Positions 24,238 through 34,562 of a stretch of 64,000 nucleotides of DNA are shown one piece after another. The notes beneath the pieces were generated by a model, which searched no databases, had not been told where the DNA came from, and saw nothing but the letters and a program-made list of their open reading frames with translations. The position numbers and the translations under genes were made by a program. The DNA comes from Lunularia cruciata. Lineage: Eukaryota > Streptophyta > Marchantiopsida > Lunulariales > Lunulariaceae. Within the stretch, counting starts at the first letter, position 1; every line of letters starts with the position of its first letter. The DNA is taken from positions 56,091,034 through 56,155,033 of the forward strand of contig OX419762.1 of NCBI GenBank assembly GCA_948567375.1. Reading direction: 5' to 3'.

Positions 24238-24346
24238 ATGGGACCCTTTCACCTGAGACCGGTCAGGATTGTGATGTTCTCAGTTTACGTGCTTTTGATG
24301 ACCGTAACTTCTCAGGCTGACCGCTCGATCACAGCAAACATGAAAG
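24238..24346 (+). CDS. Exon 1, signal peptide of the single-motif precursor
   Basis: Thirty-six codons plus one base. A basic N-terminus (HLRPVR) precedes about 15 hydrophobic residues and an S-Q-A cleavage-like end, then DRSITANMK. The donor is GTGGGT. Length and splice phase nearly equal exon 1 of the 47.5 kb gene (35 codons plus one base), although the amino acids differ. Confidence 0.6.
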
Positions 24347-27300
24347 GTGGGTACTTCTTTCCCTTAATGCCTTTTTACTTTGAATGAGAAGATCAATAAT
24401 ATTTTACAACCTATTTAACGACTTCATGACATCTTGAAATGCTTCTTATCTTGGGTCCTCGTGTGTATTCCGCGCCTTGCTACCGACACCCTTTTGCTGC
24501 ATTCCTCTAGAGACAATCAGCAAGCACATGATCTGCAGGCAGTTGAAATGTTCTCTGGTAGCTTCTGAGATGCTCTCCAGATGTTAGCGCTTCACGGGTT
24601 TGCTGGAAGAAAGTACTTAGTCTGGTGCACAATTAAATACGATGCTTCATACTGCTGTTAAACATAATCCTCTGCAGCCAATGTAACTTGTCGGTTTTGA
24701 CAAGATGGACATGTTCAAGGAATAATATTTTATTGGATTTAAAGCTTACAATACTTGAGTATGATATAGGGGAGTTCACTCCTTAAGTTTGGGGTTATTT
24801 GGGTGGGCAGATGTCGAGGAATTGGCAATAAACCAAAATAGGCCCGACTTCTTTCAAAAGTTCATATAACGTAAATAGACATCTTAAGTGATGGGCCAAC
24901 ATATTTGGATATTGGGAGCAAGAATCCAAAGTCCAAATTAAAAGATCACTCACCGATTTTATTTTGTAAATCATATTGTTGGAAATAGGGTGCCTTGTGT
25001 AAAAATTAAATGAATTAAAAGAATATTTAAATGTATGAAATTAATTAAAAGAAAAGGTCGAACAAAAAATGACTATTGCTTTAGTTTTTGGATAATTGTC
25101 CATGCCTAGGAGGAGGCTGATTTTTAGAGGTGAGAGTGGACCCAAGAAATTAAATTTGAATGAAGTTGCAATAAAGTAGACCCAGAAACAATTGCCAGGC
25201 AAAAAGTGAAAATAGTAAAAGCTAAAGGGAAAATTACCCGAAGGAGTCAAACATTAGACCTATGGCTAATTGACTAAGTGAAGTTTAGAAGGGAAGTGCG
25301 TAGGGTGTATTGAACAAAAGGTTTAACTTTGACCATAGTGTGAGAAAATAGAAAATATTTTAGCTTGAGTAAACAAGGATAGTGTAGTATTTATTTTTCT
25401 AGAGAAAGAATAATTATCGCATGAGTTAGAAGAGCCAAGGGAGAAAAGAATGGTAAGTAGAGGTATTTTGGGAGAAATGAAATTAAGATGAAAATATTAG
25501 AAAATAAGGGAGAAAAGAACGGTAAGTAGAGGCATTTTGGGAGAAATGAAATCAAGATAAAAATAAAAATGAAAAAAGGGTTGGAATAATAAACAATATA
25601 TTAATTGTATTTAGGAAATTTATGTAATTCCTCACACTTTTGCTCTAAATTATAAGAAGTAGAGGCATAGGGGGGGGGGGAGAAATAAAGGAAGAAGCCA
25701 AAGGGATAGAAGAAATTCTACAAAAGATAATAATTTTCAAAAAGAAAAGAAAGACAAAGGGTTTACCTTGGAAATGGAATTTTTTTGAAAGATGAAGTAA
25801 AAATCGGAATTAATGAGGAAGAGTCAAAAGGGAACATTTTATTTTTGGTGGAAGGTGAAAAATTAGCATCCTCGACGATAATGGGCTTAGGGAATATTTT
25901 AAATTTTTTTCAAAAGGTTGGATGCAGCACCGGGACTTCCCGGGAGGTCACCCATCCCAGTACTATTCCGGCCCAAGGGCGCTTAACTGCAGAGTTCTGA
26001 TGGGATCTGGTGTAGTAGCCCTGGTATGACCGCATCACGTCAAGGGAGTACAGAAAAAGGGACTTACAGTGTTCAGGGCCCCTCTTGGAGCCAGCCGTTT
26101 AGTAAAAAAATTCCCCAAGGCAAAAAATTTCAGTCGGGACATGTCCTGAGCGCCGGGGGCTGAGAAACGCAGAACAGTCAAGACCTTTTTGGCGCCTGGC
26201 GCTCAGAAGCGCAAAACAGTCGAGACCTTTTGGCGCCGGGCGCTGAGTCTCAGCCGCGAGCCTAGCCTGGACAACCACGGGCGCCCAAACGCGGCTTCAG
26301 TCAAGACCTTTTTGGCGCGGCGCCGAATTTGCGAGACGGCGCAGCTTTCAGTCAAGGCCTTTTTGGCCGGATCCGAGCACGGATGAGCCTGGAACCCGAG
26401 CTTGGCGCCCGAGTAGTCAAGACCTTTTTTTTATCCCTTAATGCCTTTTTACTTTGAATGAGAAGATCAATAATATTTTACAACCTATTTAACGACTTCA
26501 TGACATCTTGAAATGCTTCTTATCTTGGGTCCTCGTGTGTATTCCGCGCCTTGCTACCGACACCCTTTTGCTGCATTCCTCTAGAGACAATCAGCAAGCA
26601 CATGATCTGCAGGCAGTTGAAATGTTCTCTGGTAGCTTCTGAGATGCTCTCCAGATGTTAGCGCTTCACGGGTTTGCTGGAAGAAAGTACTTAGTCTGGT
26701 GCACAATTAAATACGATGCTTCATACTGCTGTTAAACATAATCCTCTGCAGCCAATGTAACTTGTCGGTTTTGACTATATATCATCATGTCTCTCATCTT
26801 ATCTTCTTTTTGTCAAGCCCGTGTGCGTCTTTGTTCGCTTTCTGCAGTGGAAGTGAAGAAAATCCAGGTCATGAGTCCTTTACCGAAAGCGACTTCAAGT
26901 TTCGGTCATTCAGCTGGTGAGGTTTCTGAGGCTTGGCACAGTTTATAGGTTGAACCTGACGTGGATTCCTCTGTATTTCTCCCATAAGCTTTACTCATTA
27001 TACCGACGATTTTGATGATATCCTATTAGCAAGTATCAGAGCTTGCTTTCAATAAAACTTCGAGAGTTGAATTATGGTGCTTAGATTACTAGCTAGGCGC
27101 CTATGAAGATTGAAGGCGAGTATGAACTCCTAGAATCCTTTTCCCCAGTGGCTGTTGGTGAGCTATGCAGCGATAGAGTACATTCAAGCTTTGTCAAGGG
27201 ATCTATACATGTTCATCATAAGGGCCGAATGGCGTAAATGCTTGAAGAATTCCGCGCACAAGATTGTAAATGAAAACCGGAGGCCGGAATTGCTAGTGCA

Positions 27301-27552
27301 TTTTTAACTCCTCATATCCAGGGTGGTTTGACTCTAATGTCGAGCCTTTTTCCAGTGCGTACTGTGGAGAAAGTAGAAGATAGCACTGGTTCCAGGAGGT
27401 CAACAGGAATCAATTTCTCTCAACAGGAGATGGAACAGTTGAGTGAAAGTGATCATGAGAACACCGGCGTCTCTCGCCGAGCTTTACTTCGTGACATTTC
27501 TCCGCCGGGAATGTGGCCGATAACTGATGATCAAGATAGAGATATCCGGTGA
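24238..27552 (+). CDS. Secreted-peptide precursor with one LLRDISPPGMWP motif (three exons)
   Basis: I propose exons 24238-24346, 26848-26916 and 27356-27552, giving 124 residues. The start ATG directly follows an in-frame TAG. Exon 1 encodes MGPFHLRPVR then the hydrophobic stretch IVMFSVYVLLMTVTSQA, a good signal peptide. All introns are phase 1 with GT-AG ends: donors AAAG|GTGGGT and GCTG|GTGAGG, acceptors ctttctgcag and cctttttccag after pyrimidine tracts. Exon 3 ends with SRRALLRDISPPGMWP and an acidic tail. The repeat matches the units of the gene at 47.5 kb. The TGA stop falls where that gene has Arg, so this copy may be shortened. Expected role: secreted peptide, released near the dibasic RR. 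Function unknown. The large first intron carries the 5S insertion. Confidence 0.6.
24360..24701 (+). repeat. 342-bp direct repeat, copy 1
   Basis: Identical by eye to 26434-26775, starting tcccttaatgcc and ending cggttttgac. It lies in intron 1 of the single-motif precursor. There are no TG...CA ends, so it is not a normal LTR. Perfect identity means a recent event or gene conversion. Confidence 0.9.
25439..25575. repeat. 69-bp tandem duplication in the insert
   Basis: Two units start gggagaaaagaa at 25439 and 25508 and share ggtaagtagagg and attttgggagaaatgaaat. It is AT- and purine-rich and non-coding. Confidence 0.75.
25912..25915 (-). terminator. Pol III terminator of the 5S gene
   Basis: On the minus strand, CCTTTTG follows the 3' end of the 5S gene by a few bases. 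A run of four T is enough to end RNA polymerase III transcription. A longer T-poor, A-rich stretch follows. Confidence 0.55.
25920..26036 (-). rRNA. 5S ribosomal RNA gene
   Basis: The minus strand reads as a full-length plant-type 5S: the start GATGCGGTCATACCA, the core ATCCCATCAGAACTCTGCAG, the A-box region AGTTAAGCGCCC, then GGGATGGGTGACCTCCCGGG (C-box region) and the end GGTGCTGCATCC, which pairs with the start. 117 nt is the expected length. Internal promoter elements look intact. There is no clear TATA-like box near -28. It sits alone in an intron, so activity is uncertain. Confidence 0.9.
26130..26430. repeat. GC-rich degenerate repeats upstream of the 5S gene
   Basis: The phrase cagtcaagacctttttggc, or a close variant, occurs five times (near 26176, 26217, 26298, 26351 and 26413), separated by GC-rich segments containing ggcgcc and gcgct. 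Composition differs sharply from the AT-rich surroundings. It resembles ribosomal intergenic spacer in style, but identity is not established. The short plus-strand ORF here (26189-26386) is probably incidental. Confidence 0.65.
26434..26775 (+). repeat. 342-bp direct repeat, copy 2
   Basis: Offset from copy 1 by exactly 2074 bp. After it, intron sequence continues into a pyrimidine tract and the exon 2 acceptor at 26847, so copy 2 probably holds the original 3' part of intron 1. Confidence 0.9.
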
Positions 27553-27879
27553 CGAGTTCTTGCAGCAAGTTCTCTGCACATGATCTACACGAGCATGACA
27601 AGAATCAAGACCCAGGTATGAATGGAAAGTTTCTACCAGAACTTCTTATCGCATCCACGAGCTTGACTACTCAACGGCTTGCAGATGTTCAATCGAAAGC
27701 AGCCTAGCTGATGAGTGATCAGACACCTGCACATGATTCTACGTCGAAGTCGACTTCTACAGCATCAACAGAATTGAGTTCGAGCCGAAGTGCATCGTCC
27801 GACAGATGAAAGCTTTCCCCAATATGGATCCCTTATTACGGATGACGACATGGATAACATCAAGGATCTAAACTTCTAA
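27550..27879 (+). pseudogene. Relic of further repeat units after the single-motif precursor
   Basis: In frame after the TGA stop the codons read RVLAASSLHM, aligning with the RRRALLA segment that follows each acidic stretch in the 47.5 kb gene. In a separate frame, 27811-27879 encodes SFPQYGSLITDDDMD and then a stop, resembling the SPPGMWPITSDDD core. Both suggest the locus once carried more repeat units. The second match is weak. Confidence 0.4.
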
Positions 27880-30416
27880 CACCCCCAAATTCGAAGTCAT
27901 GTGCTCATGCATGTTTAAAGCCAGAACTTTCATCCGTAGACCACCTTGCCACGCAGTGCACATTCAAAAATTACTTCCTACTACGTGCTTACAAGAGAAC
28001 ATCACAAAGGAGGCTTGAATGTCAACTGTTTACAAGAAAGATCCATCAGGGAATTTCAACTTCGATTGATAGAAACCCGGAGAGCATAGAGTACAATCGA
28101 CGGAGTCCCGTTAGACTCCAACTGATCCAGCCGGCGCCCCTGGAACAATGCTTAAAGAACGCCTGAAAATTTGAAGAAGCAAACAAGATCGTCCAACGGA
28201 GAAATGCACTAACGTGGTAAAATATGTGGTAGTCACGGCAGTCTTTCACGAGTTCCACGTCCTAGATCTGTGCAAATTTTCGGAATATCCCAAGAACTTC
28301 AAGTGGAATCAAGGTAACGATGGGTAGGAAATTATGGAACAGGTACCGGTGCAAGATCCTCAGATCACTACACTATGCGTCGTTCCTGCAGCAGGGCACT
28401 CTGCTCGTTTCATGAAGCTGACTAATCAGACAGAAGTAGCCTGTGCAGATCTAGAACTAGGAGAAGACAGTCACTAGATTAAATTACGAACAGACTTTGA
28501 TTGTTCTTTTGCGTGAAACGTTCAGACTATTGGACGGTACCAACTCGCTTTGGAGTATATAATTAGAGTCCGCTCTCGTCGAAGGCATGTTTGTAGATCA
28601 TCTGCTTCAACCACCCAGTAAACATGAAAGCGGAAAAGATTCAAGCATCATGGACGCCTGTGTGTTGCGGTTGACAAGTGATTGATTGATGCGACGAATA
28701 AAATCCATTTCTGGCACTTGCTAATAAGCTTCTCTTGAGGATACTCGATTCTTCTGCACAGTCTTGTGTGACCAACAATGTCAAACCTTCACATCAGCAG
28801 ACACCAGTTCCCTCCTATGCCTGTTCAATTTCTGAAAGGGTCTCTATTCACCGAGAAGAATCAGAACGTAGTATTATCACTTCTTGAAAAAGCTTTTTAC
28901 AGTCATTGGGTGAGCCTTAGCATCTCATGCATAAAATGTGAGGAAAGGAAAAAAAAGACATTTCAAGTTGACAAACTTAACTTCCTTTAACAGATTTTAT
29001 GTAATACATATGAATATTTCGTTCCTGTCAGGCATGGGTTGCGCTCGAAACATAACGATTGGAGGGATTGGCCATGAAAAATCGCAAATCGCAAACGAGT
29101 TTCAAGTACGCGGTGAAAGGAATTTCGAAATTCGGGAGAAATGGCAAATTTCTCGTGGTACATATTCTGTTCTTGTATCGTAGGAGTTAATCACTTCATT
29201 GTGATAATGCAATCATAGAATTCAACATATTGAGAGAACCTCTTCGCTGTCCATGCGATCTTCAAACAAAGTGCAAACTTTAAGCTTACACATTTGAAAT
29301 ATCACAGCATTACGCATGAAACAAGTCACCTACGAGGAACACCAGGACTCCTTTACAGCGAAGCCGCCTGGCGGTCCCCTGAACCGAGAACATGAAGCAA
29401 ACCCCTGGCGGCGCTAATCCTTCCGACCAGACCTTTCACAGTAAGTAAAAGAACTCATAGGGGAACTTCCGAGCTTTCCTCAAAAGGATATGGCAGTTCG
29501 ACCGTCCAATAGATTCTGACGTCCTCTGTACTCAAATCCTGCTTTCATGTGCGTCGTGGGTAAAATGGCATGGTAGTTTGGAATTATTAACTCGGAAACT
29601 GCATCCAAACTTAATGTCCACTTTTTTTTTAAGTTCTTTCTTCAGGCCATACTATTCATATATACCGCATCTCTTCCCGCTTGATACAGACTAAAGACTT
29701 TTTTGAAACTATCCCAATTGAAGAAAAACATACTGTACTGTACGAAGAGAAGCACATTGTTGCCCAGCTCGCACGCGAAACACGCTTTCATCACCTGTAA
29801 GAACACGATGCTGTTACACTTGATTAAGTGTGCAGTATTTGCGCGCAGTAAGACTTGGTATCTCCCGAGTTTTTTCCCTTGAAGGTTGAACTTGCAAGAG
29901 AAACGGATATTCCATTTGGTGACTTCACCGGGAAGAATTTTGCCGAATCCCTAACGTTGTGTTAGGTTGTGGACTGGTATCCCTAGCAGAATTCATCACG
30001 TAACACCCTGTGGATATTTTCACCTAGTCCGAATGACGTCACTTTTACATTTGGGCCGTAATCGCGAGGTGCTCTAGATTGAGACCTTAGGTGTTTTGAG
30101 CACCAAATGATGAAGAACACATCTCATGAATCATTTAGACGCAACCTTGCTCTATTATCGTCCAAGATAACAATACAAAAGTTATCCCTACCCACAAAGG
30201 AAAGCAATGAAGAAGTAGTCGTATTGGCACAACAATAGTAATAATAGTGTATTATAATAGGAGATCGGAGAAAAACAATGCTACATTTCTGCCGAGTCAA
30301 GGAAAAGGATAGTGGACAAAAAACTTAAACGGTGTTTCTCTAGAAACCGGCCAGGAAATTCACACCTGTCCGTTACTCTGAAGATTCAAAAAGGATTCCA
30401 GGACCTCCTCTCCTAG
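27880..30416. other. Low-copy sequence without a recognised gene
   Basis: Short open frames (28.05-28.26, 28.78-28.99, 28.94-29.18 kb) show no motifs or credible splice partners. No retrotransposon similarity. It may hold the 3' untranslated region of the precursor gene and spacer. Confidence 0.4.
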
Positions 30417-31007
30417 CTAGGATCTCCTCTCATAACTGTTAGGATGTGAAGTCTGATCCGTCCGATTTATCCCATATGAGATCTTAGATATGTGGTTGAG
30501 ATTATCAACAAGATTTCTTGTCCAAGGACAGGTGATGTACAATCCAGGGTCGGGGTGATACTCCAAGATGGTATCCGATCGCTCTTTTGGTGCGTGTGCA
30601 ACAGTAGAGGAAAACCTTACGATCTGCTGAGTGAAGCTTCTTCGCGAGTTGAATATAGGTGTGCCTATGATATAGGGGAATTGGTTGGTAACTTTGATTT
30701 GCACGAAAGTGGTTAGGCGAGGCTCGATGTTTGACCAGGCGAGCACGAGATAATCAAGAGAAGGGTAGATCAAGATAAACAGAGGTGCAAATCGGACAAA
30801 GAAAAGAGGTAGTAGGGCAATAGCTTCCGAACAACCTCTGTAAACTGTATTGAGATGGAATAAAAATAATGAATATGTGTAGATGTGGAGGTAAGAGCAA
30901 GTGACTCTGAACCAGATCAATTCCTGTGCACTTTTTGATGAGTGGGTGAGTACATTGTTTTTCTTTCCCAAGCTGTTTTTTCCTTTCATGCATAGGGTTG
31001 ATCTCAC
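30417..31007 (-). other. Unrecognised 196-codon open frame
   Basis: The frame has hydrophobic stretches (AIALLPLFFVRFAPLFILIY) and no recognised domain. Near its C-terminus, ILEYHPDPGLYIT is loosely similar to the LLRDISPPGMWPIT core (shared P-x-P-G and I-T), which may be chance. No signal peptide at its first Met, and no intron evidence. It may be fortuitous. Confidence 0.25.
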
Positions 31008-31146
31008 TATATAACCAAATATATAAGTAAATATAAGTTAAATATAAGTAAAAGACAAACGCTACTTACTACATAGAAGAGATTCTCATTCTATTTCTGT
31101 TTTAAGTACCCTCATGTTAAGCTCCCATCGTCTTCTCTGAGTCTAT

Positions 31147-31393
31147 TCCAAAGCACTTCAGATAATATTCGAATTCCAGGTTAGAATCACTCAAAGATAT
31201 TGATCCAACTTAGAAATTCATTCTAGAGCTAGCAATAGCCATTCACATAAAAGACCGACCACTTGTAGAGAACGCATTCAAACTCAATGTAAAACTCAAT
31301 GTATTCCATTGAGTTTATCATACATCAGAAGACGATCTCATGCACATGCTATTGTTGGGATCTCAACAGATTTACTATACCTCTTTGGATAGT

Positions 31394-31453
<60 letters not shown>

Positions 31454-31645
31454 TGAGTTCTCTACAAGTGGTTCGGTCTTTTATGTGAATGGCTATTGCT
31501 AGCTCTAGAATGAATTTCTAAGTTGAATCAATATCTTTGAGTGATTCTAACCTGGAATTTGAATATTATCTGAAATGCTTTGGATAGTCATATATATATA
31601 TATATAAAGACTATCCAAAGAGGTATAGTAAATCTGTTGAGATCC
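31147..31645. repeat. Interleaved inverted repeats around a (TA)n tract
   Basis: Arm A 31147-31272 is the inverted match of A' 31458-31584. Arm B 31358-31394 is the inverted match of B' 31609-31645. The order is A, B, (TA)n, A', B'. The tract at about 31397-31450 is pure TA, and a shorter TA run lies at about 31589-31606. The direct phrase ctttggatagtc precedes both TA runs. No protein is encoded. Confidence 0.85.
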
Positions 31646-31659
31646 ACTTGTGAAAATTT

Positions 31660-31990
31660 GTAAAGCCCTTGCCTCTTCCGATAGTTCTCACTGTAAGAAA
31701 CTCAACTCCTGAAAAGCATTTCTCCTTTGAAACCCCTTTGCCACTTCCCGAAACCCGTATTGCCAGCCTTCTCATCTTCCAATAATTCTCACTGTAAGAA
31801 AATCCACTCCTGATAAGCATTTCTCCTTCGAAACCCCTTTGCCACTTCTCAAACCCCTCCTGCTAGCCTTCTCATCATCCGATAATTCTCACTGTAAGAA
31901 ACTCAAGTCCTGAAAAGCATTTCTCCTTTGAAACTCCTTTTCCACTTCCCGGAACCCCTACTGCCAGCCCTCTCATCTTCCCATGATTCC
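31660..31990. repeat. About 100-bp tandem repeat, three or more units
   Basis: Units are anchored by ttctcactgtaagaaa at 31685, 31786 and 31886, each followed by gaaaagcatttctccttt-like and cccctttgccacttc sequence. A partial fourth unit begins near 31975. It lies between the TA-rich inverted repeats and the family D remnant. No convincing coding potential. Confidence 0.8.
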
Positions 31991-32409
31991 TTCCCATTTT
32001 CCTATCCACCTGTCACACCTCTATCACACTTGTGTCCCCTCTTGCAAGAAAAAAATCCTCTTTTCCCACTATCTGTCCCGGCCTTCTCAAAAGTTGCTTC
32101 AAGAATTCCCTTCACAGACCAAACATTCCCAACCAAAATTTTTGGGAAATTTCCAAAAGTGTTCTTTTGCTCAAAACATTAACTAAAATACTCACATGAG
32201 ACTTATTTGCTCAAATGGCACAAATGGCACCAACTCTCTGTGAATCAATTTCCCGACGACACCACTATAAGAGGATTTAGTGCCATTGCAAGGCCTTGAC
32301 TAAGCTAACCAAGCATACACATGAGTGGTGTTGGAAAGATAAGCAGGAGAGAGCTTTTGTAGAGCTCAAGGAGAGGTTGACTTCTTCTCCTATTTTGAGG
32401 AGACCGATC

Positions 32410-32800
32410 ACAGGATGACCATTTCAGGTTCATACTGATTGGAGTATGTTGGGGCTTGGAGCGGTGCTCACCTAGCATGATGACGAGGAGAAGGAGTTTG
32501 TGGTGTCCTATGCTAGTCACTCCAACAATTCAGCGGAGGCAAAGTATAGTTCATATGAGGGAGAGTGCTTGGCAACAGTTTGGGCAGTAGTACATTTCTG
32601 ATGTTACCTATTTGGTAACCCTTTCACTCTCATCATTGATCATCAGCCACTAAAGTGGTTGATGGATCCGACAAGCTTTTAGGAAAGCTTGCATGATAGG
32701 CTTTGATTTTATAGGAGTATGATTTCATTGTTGTTCATAGACCTAGAGTGGTGAACCATGATGCAGATGGGTTGAGTAGAAACCTATATCCCAGCAAACA
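32410..32800 (+). pseudogene. RNase H of family D copy 1
   Basis: Translated pieces include FQVHTDWSMLGLGAVLT, DEEKEFVVSYASHSNNSAEAKYSSYEGECLA (split by stops) and DHQPLKWLMDP, the order of RNase H. At least one in-frame stop and a frameshift. Confidence 0.65.
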
Positions 32801-33169
32801 TGATCAGACCAAAGCACATTGGCATGGTAGAACAGATGAGGAGATGGTGCCAAGTTGGCATGCATCGGCCTTTCTATGTATATTTTTTGAGGCTTTGGTG
32901 GTATCTCTCTTAGCCTATATAGGAGGAGTTATTGAGGTGACAAATCCAAAGAGTGAAGATATTGGTACAATTCAGCAAGACACTCATGGTGACGTCTTAG
33001 TGATGGACTATCTTTGCACTAGTGTTGTGAGTGGCACAGTTGGGGCTAAGGAGAGACCATGTTCTTCAGCAAGCCAGATGGTTCAGATTGGAGGGCACAC
33101 ACGTTTTGCGTGTATGGGAGGATGGTAGAGTGAGAGTAGTACTATTTCCATCTCAGTGACTATAGTTGG

Positions 33170-33800
33170 TCCATCATGCTCATGAGGAGCTAGGACATTT
33201 TGGAGCAAAGCATACATATAGCTTACTCTAGAGTCACTATTGGTGGCGTGGTATGCAGACCAAGGCACATCAGTTTGTTGCAAGATATGTGGTTTGTAAC
33301 CAAGTTAGAGCATCATTTAATGCTCCTATGCCACATTTACACCCATTACCTATCATGGGATTGGGTTACCATTGGATTTTAGACTTTGTTGGACCTTTAC
33401 CTTTGATTGTGAGACATCATCAATATGTTTTGGTGATGGTGGAGCACTTCTCCAAGTGGATTGAGTTGGTGGCACTTCCTGACAAGTCTAGTGAAGGGAC
33501 GGCTTGCTCATTCCTAGATCAAGTTCTTAGTCATTTTGGTGCACCAACTGAGGTTTTGACTGATCAGGGTACAAAGTTCTTGGGGGAGTTTCAGGTCTTG
33601 TGTGACAAGGCTTTGATTGATCATCGTACTACATCTCAAGATCACCCTAAGGCAAATGGCTTAGTAGAGAGAGTGGTTCAGACGATGAAGAGAGGATTGT
33701 GAAAGTATAGTTTGCAAAGAGGCCACTTAGGAGATTGGGATCTCCAATTACCTTGGTTGGCCATGGGCTATCGGTTTAGTCAGCAAACCTCCTTAGCATC
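33170..33800 (+). pseudogene. Integrase core of family D copy 1
   Basis: A zinc-binding region (HEELGHFGAKHTYSLL; VARYVVCNQV) precedes a readable catalytic core in the frame 33253-33702. The catalytic acidic residues are visible in LDFVGPLP, LTDQGTKFLGEF and ANGLVERVVQTMKRG, and the last two have the expected D-35-E spacing. A stop after MKRGL ends the open part. It is the best preserved integrase in the window. Confidence 0.8.
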
Positions 33801-34085
33801 CTTCTCTCTTTACTTTCTACTCTATGGAAAGATCCAAATTAAACTGCAACCATTTGTTGAGATGCTATTGTAGTCTTGGACTTGGATGATCCAGATGTAT
33901 GGATGAGTGCATGTTCTCAACGGGTAGAGATCTTTCAGAGAGTGATGCCGATGGCCTTTGAGAACTTGGCAATTGCTCAGCATAAGGACACCTTACGTTA
34001 TGCTACTATTTGAGGGGGAGGTTATAAACCTTTGATTTGTTGATTTCATCCAAGTGACTATGTATATCTATAGCAGATAGCACCA

Positions 34086-34412
34086 ATGATACTCGATGTT
34101 TCAATAGGCCGCACTATCTTGAGAGTGCGCGAGGTTTTTCCATCTGGAGTCCTTATGTTAAAAGGACATGATGGTGTTTTTTGGAAGGATCATGTGCACA
34201 ATTGTGTGCCATGCCACCTCCCAAACATTGATGGTACTATGGACCCAAGCTTGGTACTTGTACGGGCAGGCTTGAGGTGTATGTTATGTGGCTCTTTTGG
34301 TGGAGCTGCTACTATGTTAGTGTGTGATAGTTGTTTGAGAGGATGGCATATGGCATGTATGACTCCTCCCTTCATGGTGGTTCCTCAGGGATAGTGGTTA
34401 TATCCTAGATGT
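34086..34412 (+). pseudogene. Polyprotein C-terminus with PHD-like finger, family D copy 1
   Basis: The frame begins SIGRTILRVREVFPSGVLML and KDHVHNCVPCHLPN, a tail after integrase. Residues 65-91 then give CMLC, LVCDSC and GWHMAC, spaced as C-x2-C-x11-C-x2-C-x4-H-x2-C, followed by TPPFMVVPQG. After a TAG, WLYPRC follows, where a C-x2-C pair is expected and the first position is Tyr. This is the zinc-ligand order of a PHD finger, which usually reads histone tails. It occupies the place held by a chromodomain in elements A and B. Confidence 0.7.
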
Positions 34413-34562
34413 ACTTGACTTATCGCAAGTTCATCCTTTATATGGTATGGATTGTAGATAGGCAACCAAAGATTGGGCTTGATAGCACCCAGCTTCTTGA
34501 TCTTTGCCCATCATAGAGTATACCATATACTTGGAGTAAATGGCTATCTAGAGTTAAAGGGA

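Larger units (their letters stand above)
24702..26433. mobile_element. 1.73-kb insert carrying a 5S rRNA gene, between 342-bp direct repeats
   Basis: The insert is AT-rich to about 25.9 kb, then carries the 5S gene and a GC-rich repeat block. No transposase, terminal inverted repeat or LTR is visible. The duplicated flanks suggest that intron sequence was duplicated when this fragment was captured. Possible routes are integration of an extrachromosomal rDNA circle, or break repair with template switching. A 5S-bearing short retroelement of the Cassandra type is an alternative, but its LTR pair and primer site are not seen. Confidence 0.55.

Noticed and set aside
26189-26386. GC-rich plus-strand ORF as a gene
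   Set aside because: It lies within the degenerate GC repeat block upstream of the 5S gene; the frame changes meaning between repeat units and has no motif.
24360-26775. Direct repeats as an LTR pair
   Set aside because: No TG...CA ends, no primer site or purine tract inside, no retroelement coding sequence, and the repeats are ordinary intron-like sequence.
31299-31502. ORF with a long Tyr-Ile run
   Set aside because: It is the translation of the TA microsatellite.
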